Shown here piece after piece: positions 54,766-64,000 of a DNA stretch of 64,000 bases. The notes beneath the pieces are model-generated. The model saw only the letters and a program-made list of their open reading frames with translations. It was not told where the DNA came from and did no database searches. Position 1 is the stretch's first letter; every line of letters begins with the position of its first letter. This DNA comes from Arsenophonus sp031446105. GTDB lineage: Bacteria; Pseudomonadota; Gammaproteobacteria; Enterobacterales; Enterobacteriaceae. Location of the stretch: positions 810,826 to 874,825 of the forward strand of contig CP132907.1 in assembly GCA_031446105.1 (NCBI GenBank). The letters run 5' to 3'. Both the position numbers and the translations under genes were made by a program.

Positions 54766-55851
54766 TTAAAGACATGCTTTTATTGCTTCTAAAATAATTT
54801 TGTTATCGATATAAGAATATAATTTTGCTTTACCAATATATTGAGGCAAAACTAAATTTATTTGATTATTTAATGTTTTTTTATCTTTTATCATGCATTT
54901 TAAGTAAGTTTTAGGATTGATTTTTTCAGGTCCCTTAGTAGGAAGATTGGCTTTTTGCAGTAAATTTATAATACGCTTGGTATCATTTTTATTTAATTGA
55001 CCAATTAATTCTGCAGTTTTTGCTGCCATAATAATGCCCACAGAAATTGCTTCACCATGTAACCAAACTCCATAACCTAATGCAAGTTCAATAGCATGAC
55101 CAAAAGTGTGTCCTAAGTTCAATAATACACGTTCTCCAGTTGTTTCTTTTTCATCTTTTGCAATAATTTTTGCTTTTAATTTACAGCAATGTTGTATACA
55201 ATAATTAATTTTTTCTTTATTTTTCTCTAAAATACATTGTATATTTTTTTCTAACCAAGAAAAAAATATACTATCTAGTATAATGGCATATTTTATAATT
55301 TCGGCTAATCCTGAATAAAATTGTCTTTTCGGTAGTGTTTTTAAAGTGTTTAAATCAATAATAACTGATACGGGCTGATGAAAAGTACCAATAATATTTT
55401 TTCCTAAAGGATGATTAATAGCTGTTTTACCTCCAATTGATGCATCAACTTGAGATAAAAGTGTTGTCGGAATATGGATTAAGCGAACACCTCTTTGATA
55501 GCAAGTTGCAGCAAATCCTGTTAAATCACTAATAACCCCTCCACCTAAAGCAATTAGAGTGGTAGTTTTTGGATGATTATATTTTAATAAAGCTGTAAAA
55601 ATAGTATTAACGATACTTAATGACTTGTATTTTTCACCATCTGGTAAAATAACTTTATTAACTTTGACTCCTCTTTTTAAAAGAGTAGATTGTACATCTT
55701 TAGCATAAAGAGAATACAGTGTTTTATTGGTTACGATTAATGCATATTCGCCACTATTCAGAGGTGAATATGCATTATATGAACTAAGTAAATTATAGGA
55801 GATAATAATAGGGTAACTGCGTTTACCAATTAACACTTTTATTTTTTCCAC
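54766..55851 (-). CDS. aroB: 3-dehydroquinate synthase
   Basis: AroB converts DAHP to 3-dehydroquinate, the second shikimate step, with NAD+ and a divalent metal. The 361 residues (E. coli 362) carry LPDGEKYKSL, LIALGGGVISDLTGFAA, the IPTTLLSQVDASIGGKTAIN block, and metal ligands in LNLGHTFGHAIE and LHGEAISVG. The start is GTG at 55851, aligning with E. coli MERIVV; an ATG overlaps it by one base in another frame. GAAGG lies about ten bases upstream. It forms an operon with aroK (39-base gap) and ends at a strong terminator. Confidence 0.96.
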   Translation of the reverse strand: MEKIKVLIGKRSYPIIISYNLLSSYNAYSPLNSGEYALIVTNKTLYSLYAKDVQSTLLKRGVKVNKVILPDGEKYKSLSIVNTIFTALLKYNHPKTTTLIALGGGVISDLTGFAATCYQRGVRLIHIPTTLLSQVDASIGGKTAINHPLGKNIIGTFHQPVSVIIDLNTLKTLPKRQFYSGLAEIIKYAIILDSIFFSWLEKNIQCILEKNKEKINYCIQHCCKLKAKIIAKDEKETTGERVLLNLGHTFGHAIELALGYGVWLHGEAISVGIIMAAKTAELIGQLNKNDTKRIINLLQKANLPTKGPEKINPKTYLKCMIKDKKTLNNQINLVLPQYIGKAKLYSYIDNKIILEAIKACL

Positions 55852-55890
55852 ATTAATCTTACCTTCAATATATTAATAAAAATTTATTAA

Positions 55891-56418
55891 TTAAAATTTA
55901 ATATTTTCTAATAATTCGATGATTTTATTGGCAACTACTTTGATGCTTTGATTATCTGTATGAACAGTAATATCTGCAATTTCTTTATAAAAAGGATTAC
56001 GTTCATTTGCAAGTTTTTCTAGGATTTTCTGAGTAGGTTCTTCAGATTTTAATAAAGGTCTTTTTTTGTCACGTTGTGTTCTTTCCATCTGTTTTTCAAT
56101 AGTAGTTTTAAGAAAAATTACTACACCACGTGTATACAATCTATTACGTGTTTCTTTTGATTGTATTGATCCACCTCCTGTTGCTAATACGATGCCTTGT
56201 TTTTTTGTAAGTTCATTAATGATCTTTTCTTCACGTTTTCGAAAACCTTTTTCGCCTTCTAAATCAAACACCCAACTTACATCAGCACCAGTACGTTTTT
56301 CAATTTCTTGATCAGAATCAAAAAAAATCATATTAAGTTGCTGTGCTATTTGCCGACCAATAGTACTTTTTCCAGCTCCCATAGGTCCAACTAGAAAGAT
56401 ATTACGTTTTTCTGCCAT
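55891..56418 (-). CDS. aroK: Shikimate kinase I
   Basis: AroK phosphorylates shikimate at the 3-hydroxyl. The 175 residues (E. coli 173) have the P-loop GPMGAGKST (11-19), the substrate-binding DSDQEIEKRTG and the GGG of LATGGGSIQ, and the lid KRPLL. AroK and aroB together keep the chorismate route, which also feeds ubiquinone and folate. The region just upstream is unusually G/C-rich for this genome. Confidence 0.97.
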   Translation of the reverse strand: MAEKRNIFLVGPMGAGKSTIGRQIAQQLNMIFFDSDQEIEKRTGADVSWVFDLEGEKGFRKREEKIINELTKKQGIVLATGGGSIQSKETRNRLYTRGVVIFLKTTIEKQMERTQRDKKRPLLKSEEPTQKILEKLANERNPFYKEIADITVHTDNQSIKVVANKIIELLENIKF

Positions 56419-58146
56419 TTTTTTGGTATTAAAAATAAGATTATAAGTTGATGATAACCCGCTGCTTAACCAATGAAATCAGTAACGGTACCGAATTAAA
56501 ACTATATGAAGTATTAACATTTTTGATATATACACAATACTAGAAGTTTTATATATTTTATTTTTTATATTATATTTCAATTGTCCTTAGTAACCTATTT
56601 ATAAAAGTATTTTTTAATAAATTAAAATTTTTAAAATATTTTTATTCATCAAATATATAATCTAGTAAATATTAAATTAAAGATAAAAAAATACAAGAAA
56701 TTGTTTAAAATATATATTATAAACTAAAAAAATAAAATTAAATTTATATATTTTATATTTTTTATGGTATAAAAATTATTTTTTTATACAAAAAAATCTT
56801 TTTATTTTTTATATAAAATAATTATGATTTACTTTTATCAAAAACTACTAATATAATTTATAATATTATTTTTTTGCAAAAATAAAAAATTAATGGTATT
56901 TATTTAAAAATAATAATCTGTATTTTTATAAAAAAAACTAATTTTTTAAAAAAATATTTTATTTTTAAAATGTAATTTATTAAAATTTTATTTTTTTATT
57001 TTTATATAAGTTTTATTTTTATTATTATTAAATTTAATTGTTTGTAATGCATAGGAAGTATAATACTTAATATTGATTAAGTATATAAAATATTATAGTA
57101 TGATAAATAATTTAAAATATTTCTCTGTGTATAAGATATAAATTAATCAATTTTTTGAATAAAAAATATATTATTATTTTTATAATTTTTATAAATAAAG
57201 AATTTAATAAATATTAAAGAATATGCTTTACTAATTTACAGATAAGATATTTAAAATATTACATTAGTATTAATTATTTTTATAATTATTTTATATGTAA
57301 GATATTTTTTATATTTCATTTTATAATAAATCAAATAAAATTATATTTTTTATTTTAAAATTATATTTCTTTAAAAATTATTTTTTCATTAATTCTAAAA
57401 TATAATTTATGATTTTTTTTGAAATATTTTTAATTTTCTGGAATTATCATTTATTAACAAAGATTAAAGAATATTTTATAACAAAAAGTATTTGATTTAA
57501 TTAAATGTCTTTTAGAGGATATAATGATATATAATTTATAACAATATAATTTTATAAAATAAAGATTATAAATTGATAAAAATCATTATTAATGTTTAGT
57601 TATTCATGTATTTAAAGTTTTTTATAATAAATAAAGAGAATTTTATTTTAAAATGATAAAATTAATAAATAGTCAGATATTTTTAACATAAAATAAAAAA
57701 AAATAATTTTTATATTTTTTTGTTTAGATAATATAAAAGAAAAAATGGATTTAATATTATTTTTTTATTTTTTTGATATTAAAAATTGTTACATAACATA
57801 TTCACTAAATTAGAAAAAAATATTTAAATAAATATTTTTTAATTTTATTTTTTGTTTATTTTTTATTTTTATAAAGTAAATAAAATAATTTTCTTTATAT
57901 CAATATTTTATAAAAATAGTTGAAAAGTTATAATTTTGTTATGTATATTATAAAAAATATATTTTTTTGATATATAAATATTATAATTATTAAATGTTTA
58001 TGATTAGTGATTGAAATAAATAAAAGTATACAATAATACATGAATTTCATAAATAATCTTTAAAATTAATTCATACGATAATATTGTGATATAAATACTA
58101 TTTCTTCTTGTTTTATCATTATTATTAAAATTAGGATATTTTTATT
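56419..58146. other. Large gene-free stretch between aroK and prlC
   Basis: Apart from the G/C-richer island next to aroK and a small dyad (ATACTTAA-TATTGA-TTAAGTAT, 57063-57084), these 1.7 kb are A/T filler. I recognise no remnant of the hof/mrcA genes that lie beyond aroK in E. coli. The right end carries the prlC promoter. Confidence 0.55.
56440..56505 (-). other. G/C-richer island upstream of aroK
   Basis: About 60 bases around 56448-56500 approach 40-45% G+C in DNA otherwise near 10-15%. They contain the 8-bp palindrome CGGTACCG. It could be a conserved 5' leader of aroK-aroB, a promoter element, or the unworn end of a deleted upstream gene. No reading frame on either strand gave a recognisable protein. 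Confidence 0.4.
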
Positions 58147-60186
58147 GTGAATAATCCATTATTAAAACAATCTTTATTTCCGCATTTTTTTGAAAAAAAC
58201 CAAAAATATTTTTTACCAGCGATTACTCATATTTTAAAAGAATATCGAAATACTATCCAGATAATTCTTACAGAAAATAGTAATTTTAATTGGAATAATT
58301 TATGCAAACCTTTAGAAAATATGAATGATCAACTTTCTCGTATTTGGTCATCTATTTCTCATTTACATACAGTTAAAAATAATGTTGAATTACGTGAAGT
58401 TTATAATAATTGTTTACCTATTTTATTAGAATTTAATACTTGGATGGGTCACCATAAAGGTCTTTATAAAGCGTATAAAATATTAAAAAATAATACTGAA
58501 TTTAACATGTTTGATTTAGCGAAAAAAACATCTATTAATAATCGATTACGTGATTTTAAATTATCTGGTATTAACTTATCTATTAATAAAAAGAAGCAAT
58601 ATAAAAAAATATCTGCTCGTATTTCTGAATTAAAAAATCATTTTAGTAATAATGTTTTAGATGCAACAATGGGTTGGGAAAAATTAATAAAAGATATTAA
58701 TTTACTTTCAGGTATACCAGAAAGTTCACTTTTAGTAGCAAAAAAATTAGCTAGATCTAAAAATCAAAATGGATGGTTATTTACATTGGATATACCGAGT
58801 TATTTATCTGTAATGACATATGCTGATAATAATGAATTACGTAAAGAAATATATTATGCCTATAATACTCGAGCTTCTGATCAGGGACCAAATGGAGGTA
58901 AATGGGATAATACTGATATTATGTATGAAATTTTATCTTTGCGTTATGAATTAGCTAGATTATTAGGTTTTGAGAATTTTTTTCAAAAATCCTTAGTAAC
59001 TAAAATGGCAAAATCATCTAAACAAGTTTTAGATTTTTTAACAGATCTTGGTGATAAAGTATATCATCAAGGTAAAAAAGAGTTCAGTGAATTAATGCAA
59101 TTTGTTAAAAATCATTATGGTCTTAAAAAACTTGATCCATGGGACATCAGTTATTATAGTGAAAAAGAAAAACAAAACAAATTTGATATTAATAATGAAA
59201 AATTACGTGCTTATTTTCCGGAATCAATTGTTCTTAAAGGGCTTTTTGAAATTGTTTATAGAGTTTTTTCTGTAAAAGTTAAAGAATGCTATGATATAGA
59301 AACATGGCATTCTGATGTACGTTTTTTTGAATTATATGATGAATATTCTAATTTATGTGGTAGTTTCTATTTAGATTTATATGTTAGGGAGCATAAACAA
59401 AGTGGAGCTTGGATGAATACTTGTATTGATAGATTAAAGCACGCTGATGGAACTTATCAACAACCTATAGCATATTTGGTTTGTAATTTTAATAGACCCA
59501 TAAATGATCAACCTGCTTTATTTACTCACGAAGAAGTAATAACTTTATTTCATGAATTTGGTCATTGTTTACATCATTTATTAACAAGAATTGATGTGGT
59601 AGATGTTGCTGGAATTAATGGTGTTCCATGGGATGCTATCGAATTACCCAGTCAAATGATGGAATATTGGTGTTGGGAACCTGAAGCTCTTAAATTAATA
59701 TCTGGTCATTATGAAACCGGTCAACCATTATCAAGATCTATAATAGATAAAATTTTAGCTAGTAAAAATTATCAGGCAGCTATATGTATTCTTCGTCAAT
59801 TAGAATTGGGATTATTTGATATTTATTTACATCTTGATTATTTATCTTTAAAAAATAGAAAAATTTTATCAATTTTAAAATCTATAAAAGAGCGATTTTC
59901 TATAATATCATTACCTGAATGGTCGCGTATGCCACATACATTTAGTCATATTTTTTCGGGTGATTATGCTGCTGCTTATTATAGTTATTTATGGGCTGAT
60001 GTATTAGCTGCTGATGCATTTTCACGTTTTAGTAATGAAGGTATTTTTAATCGCAATACCGGTTTATCTTTTATTGAAAATATTTTAAGTCGAGGTGGTT
60101 CAGAAGAACCAATGGTTCTTTTTCAGCGTTTTCGTGGTCGACTTCCTAAAACGGATGCAATATTAAAAAATTATGGTATTAAATAA
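58147..60186 (+). CDS. prlC: Oligopeptidase A
   Basis: PrlC (OpdA) is a cytosolic M3 zinc metallopeptidase that degrades signal peptides and other short peptides. The 679 residues (E. coli 680) start with GTG, aligning as MNNPLL with E. coli MTNPLL; AGGA lies about ten bases upstream. The zinc site is LFHEFGHCLHH (about residues 467-477), with the third ligand region in ELPSQMMEYWCWEPEAL. FSGDYAAAYYSYLWADVLAADAF near the C-terminus is conserved. The enteric partner rsmJ downstream is missing. Confidence 0.97.
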   Translation: MNNPLLKQSLFPHFFEKNQKYFLPAITHILKEYRNTIQIILTENSNFNWNNLCKPLENMNDQLSRIWSSISHLHTVKNNVELREVYNNCLPILLEFNTWMGHHKGLYKAYKILKNNTEFNMFDLAKKTSINNRLRDFKLSGINLSINKKKQYKKISARISELKNHFSNNVLDATMGWEKLIKDINLLSGIPESSLLVAKKLARSKNQNGWLFTLDIPSYLSVMTYADNNELRKEIYYAYNTRASDQGPNGGKWDNTDIMYEILSLRYELARLLGFENFFQKSLVTKMAKSSKQVLDFLTDLGDKVYHQGKKEFSELMQFVKNHYGLKKLDPWDISYYSEKEKQNKFDINNEKLRAYFPESIVLKGLFEIVYRVFSVKVKECYDIETWHSDVRFFELYDEYSNLCGSFYLDLYVREHKQSGAWMNTCIDRLKHADGTYQQPIAYLVCNFNRPINDQPALFTHEEVITLFHEFGHCLHHLLTRIDVVDVAGINGVPWDAIELPSQMMEYWCWEPEALKLISGHYETGQPLSRSIIDKILASKNYQAAICILRQLELGLFDIYLHLDYLSLKNRKILSILKSIKERFSIISLPEWSRMPHTFSHIFSGDYAAAYYSYLWADVLAADAFSRFSNEGIFNRNTGLSFIENILSRGGSEEPMVLFQRFRGRLPKTDAILKNYGIK

Positions 60187-61165
60187 AATATAATTATTTT
60201 TTCATTAATTATAAACTAGAAGTCTCTAAAAAATTTTATATTTTATCGCTAATTCATGGAAAATTAAAAATATACTTGATAAATTAATGTTTTTTAATTA
60301 ACATTATAATTTTTGCAATTAAAAAATAAATAAAGCTACATTTATTTTAAAGAGCACGTTCTTTTTTATAAAACTTTTGTATAATTTTTTTTAATTATTT
60401 TTAATTTTACTATAGATTTTGAAACTGATACAGTTATTCTTTTTTTATTAAGTTTATAAGGTATTTATTTTTTAAAGGTATTTTATAATAGTTACATTTT
60501 TTAAAAAAAAGAATTGCAATCTGTTTATTTAAACTTTTAAATAAGATATATATTTAAGATATGGAATAATTTTAATATCATATAAGTGATCATATATTAT
60601 TTGATCTTTTTTGTATATAATGCGATTTATCTAGGTTTTATGTATCCGTATAAAAATATTTTTATTAAAAAAATATTTATTACAATATTTTTTTAGGTTC
60701 TGAAAAAATTTATCGATATTTTAATTTTTGATATAAGATTTTTTTAAATATCGTGTAGTTATTCAAAAACTAAAATATGTTATTTATTTAATAATAAAAG
60801 AAGGTCTTAAAGGAGTCATAAAAAAAATAATTATTTTTATATTTACTTATCATTTTACAAGTATTAATATTATATATTTCAAATAATAATAAGACCTTTA
60901 TATTAATTAAAAACATTTATTGTATTTAAAAATATAATAAAGAATATATCAAAATTAATTAATATATTTTTTATATTTTTATTAAAAAAATATATTTATA
61001 AATATCTTAAATATGATATAACATATAAATAAATTTTTTTAAAAAATTATTTTTTTAGTTTATAATTTACTTTTTTTAATATTATTAAATATAGATATTT
61101 TTAAGATAATATATAAATCATTTTATGTAAATAAAAAATAAGACTTAAAGTGACAAAAAATAAAA
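60187..61165. other. Deletion scar between prlC and pitA (rsmJ-dtpB-uspA-uspB site)
   Basis: In E. coli these four genes lie between prlC and pitA with matching orientation. About 980 A/T-rich bases remain. A 9-bp inverted repeat, AAGGTCTTA (60801-60809) with TAAGACCTT (60890-60898), and a ribosome-binding-like AAAGGAG at 60810 are the only features. No protein remnant is convincing. Confidence 0.55.
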
Positions 61166-62653
61166 TTATTTAATAAATATCATTTTTAATGACATCCAAT
61201 ATAAAAAACCAGATAAAATAAGAGAAATAGGTAATGTAAATAACCACGCTAATAATATATTTTTAATTGTTTTAGCTCTTACTCCAGTACCATCCAGTAA
61301 CATAGTCCCTGCTATAGCCGAAGAGAGAACTTGAGTTGTTGATACTGGCATGCCGGTATAACTTGCGATACCAATAGAAAGAGTAGCAGTAATTTGAGCT
61401 GAAACACCCTGTGCATAGGTCATACCTTTTTTTCCAATTTTTTCACCTATTGTTATAGATACTCTTTTCCATCCAATCATAGTACCTAAAGATAGTGATA
61501 TAGCAACAGCAATAATAATCCATAGTGGAGCATATTCTACTGTATTTAGTAAATCATGACTTAAATTACGTAAAAATCTTGCATCATCAACTTTTGTATC
61601 AGGTAATTTAGCTATATCTAATGCTGTATCAGACAGACACATTAATAATCTGCGTATTTGATTACGTTTTTCTGGTTTTACTGTTGAGTAATTTTGAACG
61701 TTATTTAAAATTAATGAAGTATGTTTTACTATATTAATAGGATGTGAGTTATCACAGTGAAAGTTTTTGTCTTGAATTTTTAATTTTGTTTTTTTTTGTG
61801 ATTTAATGTGTTCGACTACGGATTGATATTCTTCATAATAATTCTGTAAATGTATAATAGCGTCATGGGTTCTTGTTATATCATAATCGCTTGCATTTAT
61901 ATTAAGAACCCCTGCTGGTGAAATACTGATTAAGGCTAACATGATTAAGCCAATACCTTTTTGACCATCATTGGCACCATGAAAAAAACTAACACCAATT
62001 GCAGATAAAATTAATGCAATTCTAGTCCAGAAAGGAGGTTTTTTCTTTCCATCTTTTTTTTCTCTTTCCATTGGTGTTAAATGTATACGACGTCTTTTTT
62101 TTGTATTGTTCCAAAAACGACGAAAAAATAAAATTAAAAATCCTGCTATAATAAAACCAATAATAGGAGAAAGAATAAGAGAAAGAAATATTTCTTTTAC
62201 TTTTGAAATATTTAATGCTTCCATTATAGAAGTATCAGTTATTAATGCATTAATTATTGCAACACCAATAATTGCTCCTATTAATGTATGAGAACTGGAG
62301 GCTGGTAATCCAAAATACCATGTGCCTAAATTCCAAATGATAGCTGATAATAGCATAGAAAAAATCATTGTTAAACTATGGCCAGTAGTAACATTCAATA
62401 ATAATTCTGTTGGTAATAAATGCACAATAGCATAAGCAACACTTAATCCACCTAAAATAACCCCTAAAAAATTAAAAATACCAGCCATAACAACTGCAAA
62501 TTGGGCGCGCATTGCTTTAGTGTAAATAATTGTTGTTACTGCGTTAGAAGTATCATGAAAACCATTAATTGCTTCATAAAATAAAACAAATAGTAATGCT
62601 AAAATTAATAGCAATGTAGTGTACAAATCTAAACCAGTAAATAAATATAGCAT
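61166..62653 (-). CDS. pitA: Low-affinity inorganic phosphate transporter PitA
   Basis: PitA is a proton-coupled symporter of metal-phosphate. From the ATG at 62653 it has 495 residues (E. coli 499), reading MLYLFTGLDLYTTLLL against MLHLFAGLDLHTGLLL; an open extension upstream to 62704 is not supported. Family signatures are GFHDTSNAVTT in the first repeat and FFHGANDGQKGIG in the second, with PASSSHTLIG intact. The second-repeat counterpart STTHVLSS reads STTQVLSS. The central hydrophilic loop (about 260-370) is shortened. No Pst system is seen in the window. Confidence 0.95.
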   Translation of the reverse strand: MLYLFTGLDLYTTLLLILALLFVLFYEAINGFHDTSNAVTTIIYTKAMRAQFAVVMAGIFNFLGVILGGLSVAYAIVHLLPTELLLNVTTGHSLTMIFSMLLSAIIWNLGTWYFGLPASSSHTLIGAIIGVAIINALITDTSIMEALNISKVKEIFLSLILSPIIGFIIAGFLILFFRRFWNNTKKRRRIHLTPMEREKKDGKKKPPFWTRIALILSAIGVSFFHGANDGQKGIGLIMLALISISPAGVLNINASDYDITRTHDAIIHLQNYYEEYQSVVEHIKSQKKTKLKIQDKNFHCDNSHPINIVKHTSLILNNVQNYSTVKPEKRNQIRRLLMCLSDTALDIAKLPDTKVDDARFLRNLSHDLLNTVEYAPLWIIIAVAISLSLGTMIGWKRVSITIGEKIGKKGMTYAQGVSAQITATLSIGIASYTGMPVSTTQVLSSAIAGTMLLDGTGVRAKTIKNILLAWLFTLPISLILSGFLYWMSLKMIFIK

Positions 62654-64000
62654 AAAAATTAAACTCATTTGTTGGATATAAGTTTGATATATTGTCCGTA
62701 ACAAATGTTACCTATGAAAGCAAATTTTTTAATTGTAATAGAAGATAATTAACAAAATTTAAGATTTAGAATTGGTCATTTAAAATATTTATTTTTTTAT
62801 TTTTATAGAAATTTATAAAAAATAAATAAAATTTTTTAAAAAATATATTATAAAATATACAATTTTTTCTATTTTTATAGAATATTTATAAGTCTTCTTA
62901 AGAAATAACAATATTTCTTAATAAATTTTAAAAATATAATATAAAAATATGAATAATCATTTTTTTATATAAACTATTTTATGCTTATAAATAAGTATAT
63001 TTATAAAATATTTTATTTAATTAATTTTAAATCAAAAAAAAATAAATTAAAAAAATATTATGTTCAGATTATATTTTTAATTTAAAATTCCATAAATAAA
63101 ATTTTAATTAGTTTTTTTAAGATATTTTTGTATTTATTTTTTGAGAATTTTTTGTAAATTTTATGATGTTTATTATGAGTTACTAAAAATAGAATGCAAG
63201 AAAAATTTTATTTTTTTAATTTAATATATTAAAAAATTGGTATTTTTATATGATTTATTTATTTTTTATATATTTTTTAAGAGTTATTTTTATGTTTTAT
63301 TTTATACTTTAAGTAATATCTAATTTTTTAAAAGTTTTTATTGATAAATATTTTCTATATTTTATATTTATTTATGTATTGATGTCATAATATTAAAAAA
63401 AATAATTTGAAAAGCATTTTATTAGATAAGATATTTTCAATATTTTTTATTAAGAAAAAAATATTTCAAAAAGTATATTGTTATTATATATTTATAATAA
63501 TTTATTTATTAATAAGTTTTTTATTGATAATAAAAATGATGGTATTTTTTTATAAATTTGAGATGGCATTTTTTATTTTTTACATAGTATTTTTTGCATA
63601 TTTTTATATTTTTCTATTGTGAACTTAATTAATTTTTTATTTATATTACTCAGAATTTCTATTTTTTTTAAAAATATTGATTTTTACTAAATATGATGTT
63701 CGCTAAAGTAGATACGAATTTTGGTTGTTTTATTTTTTTGGTTTTTATATTTTATTATTTTTAAATTTTATGTAATTGCTATGTTATTTAAAATTTTAAA
63801 AAATGAGTATTTTTATTATTTTAATATTATTTTTTTTGAATATGTTTTTTTTAATAATGTTAATTTTTATATAAAATTATTTATTTTTATAAAATTAAAG
63901 TTATAACAGAAAACTTTTTGTAATAATTAATTTATAAAGGATTAATAAGGTAGTATCATAATTAATGATTAACCATATTTTATTTTAAGGAATTTATATT
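62654..64000. other. Gene-free right end of the window
   Basis: The first bases are the pitA upstream region, with a small dyad GTAAC-AAAT-GTTAC at 62698-62711. The rest is A/T-rich. Open frames at 63407-63622 and 63721-63906 are low-complexity Phe/Ile/Tyr runs of the kind this composition yields by chance. No gene is called. Confidence 0.55.

Noticed and set aside
60810..60860. A uspA start after AAAGGAG in the prlC-pitA scar
   Set aside because: The following codons give only low-complexity Ile/Phe and do not match the UspA N-terminus well enough.
63407..63906. Two plus-strand open frames rich in Phe, Ile and Tyr near the right end
   Set aside because: The composition is what random A/T-rich DNA encodes; no domain, no ribosome binding site and no similarity that I recognise.
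1..64000. CRISPR arrays, insertion sequences, prophage, toxin-antitoxin or restriction genes, rRNA operon, replication origin
   Set aside because: No spaced repeat arrays, transposase, integrase, phage, methylase or rRNA sequence was seen, and no DnaA-box cluster stands out.

Overview
The window is a 64 kb piece of a reduced, very AT-rich gammaproteobacterial chromosome. Nearly every protein aligns end to end with an Enterobacterales (E. coli-type) orthologue. Intergenic DNA is almost pure A/T. Only about 65% of the window codes (my tally of the calls below). There are no insertion sequences, prophages, CRISPR arrays or restriction systems, and several genes are visibly decayed. This is the profile of a host-restricted insect or other animal symbiont that is still eroding. 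The sitABCD-type metal importer, close similarity to enteric proteins and loss of heme synthesis suggest an Arsenophonus/Providencia-like (Morganellaceae) lineage, possibly in a blood feeder. That assignment is inference and no species is claimed.

Layout. 1-8.2 kb: end of dcd, gnd, a DASS dicarboxylate transporter and the sitABCD Mn/Fe importer (minus strand). 8.7-16.5 kb: the translation cluster thrS-infC-rpmI-rplT / pheS-pheT-ihfA. 17.3-22 kb: ftsB, ispD-ispF, surE, nlpD, with truD, pcm and rpoS missing. 22.4-23.3 kb: a heavily eroded mutS. 24.2-33.2 kb: a DedA protein, tRNA-Ile(CAU), the macromolecular synthesis operon rpsU-dnaG-rpoD, tsaD, folB and cca. 34.6-38 kb: dnaB, alr and ssb. 38.6-46 kb: fre-ubiD-ubiB-ubiE-rmuC, all on the minus strand. 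47-51 kb: trkH, a hemG pseudogene, tRNA-Trp and sodA. 51.4-56.4 kb: trpS, rpe, aroB, aroK. 58-62.7 kb: prlC and pitA. The last 1.3 kb holds nothing recognisable.

What the genes do together. The retained set is information processing (primase, helicase, sigma-70, SSB, IF3, L35, L20, S21, three tRNA synthetases, tRNA modification and end repair), quinone synthesis, the non-mevalonate isoprenoid pathway, shikimate and folate steps, the oxidative pentose phosphate pathway, and import of Mn/Fe, K+, phosphate and dicarboxylates. Gene order is ancestral with items deleted: ispF-(truD)-surE-(pcm)-nlpD-(rpoS); aroK-aroB-(damX, dam)-rpe-(gph)-trpS; ubiE-(ubiJ)-ubiB-(tatABC)-ubiD-fre; prlC-(uspA region)-pitA; tsaD-(plsY)-folB-(uppP)-cca.

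Main points for a second look. ThrRS has lost three of its four editing-site residues while keeping its zinc and core residues. infC still begins at the atypical AUU codon, which overlaps the thrS stop after a one-base insertion. hemG and mutS are readable gene fossils. tRNA-Ile lacks an encoded CCA. I found no clearly new multi-gene system.
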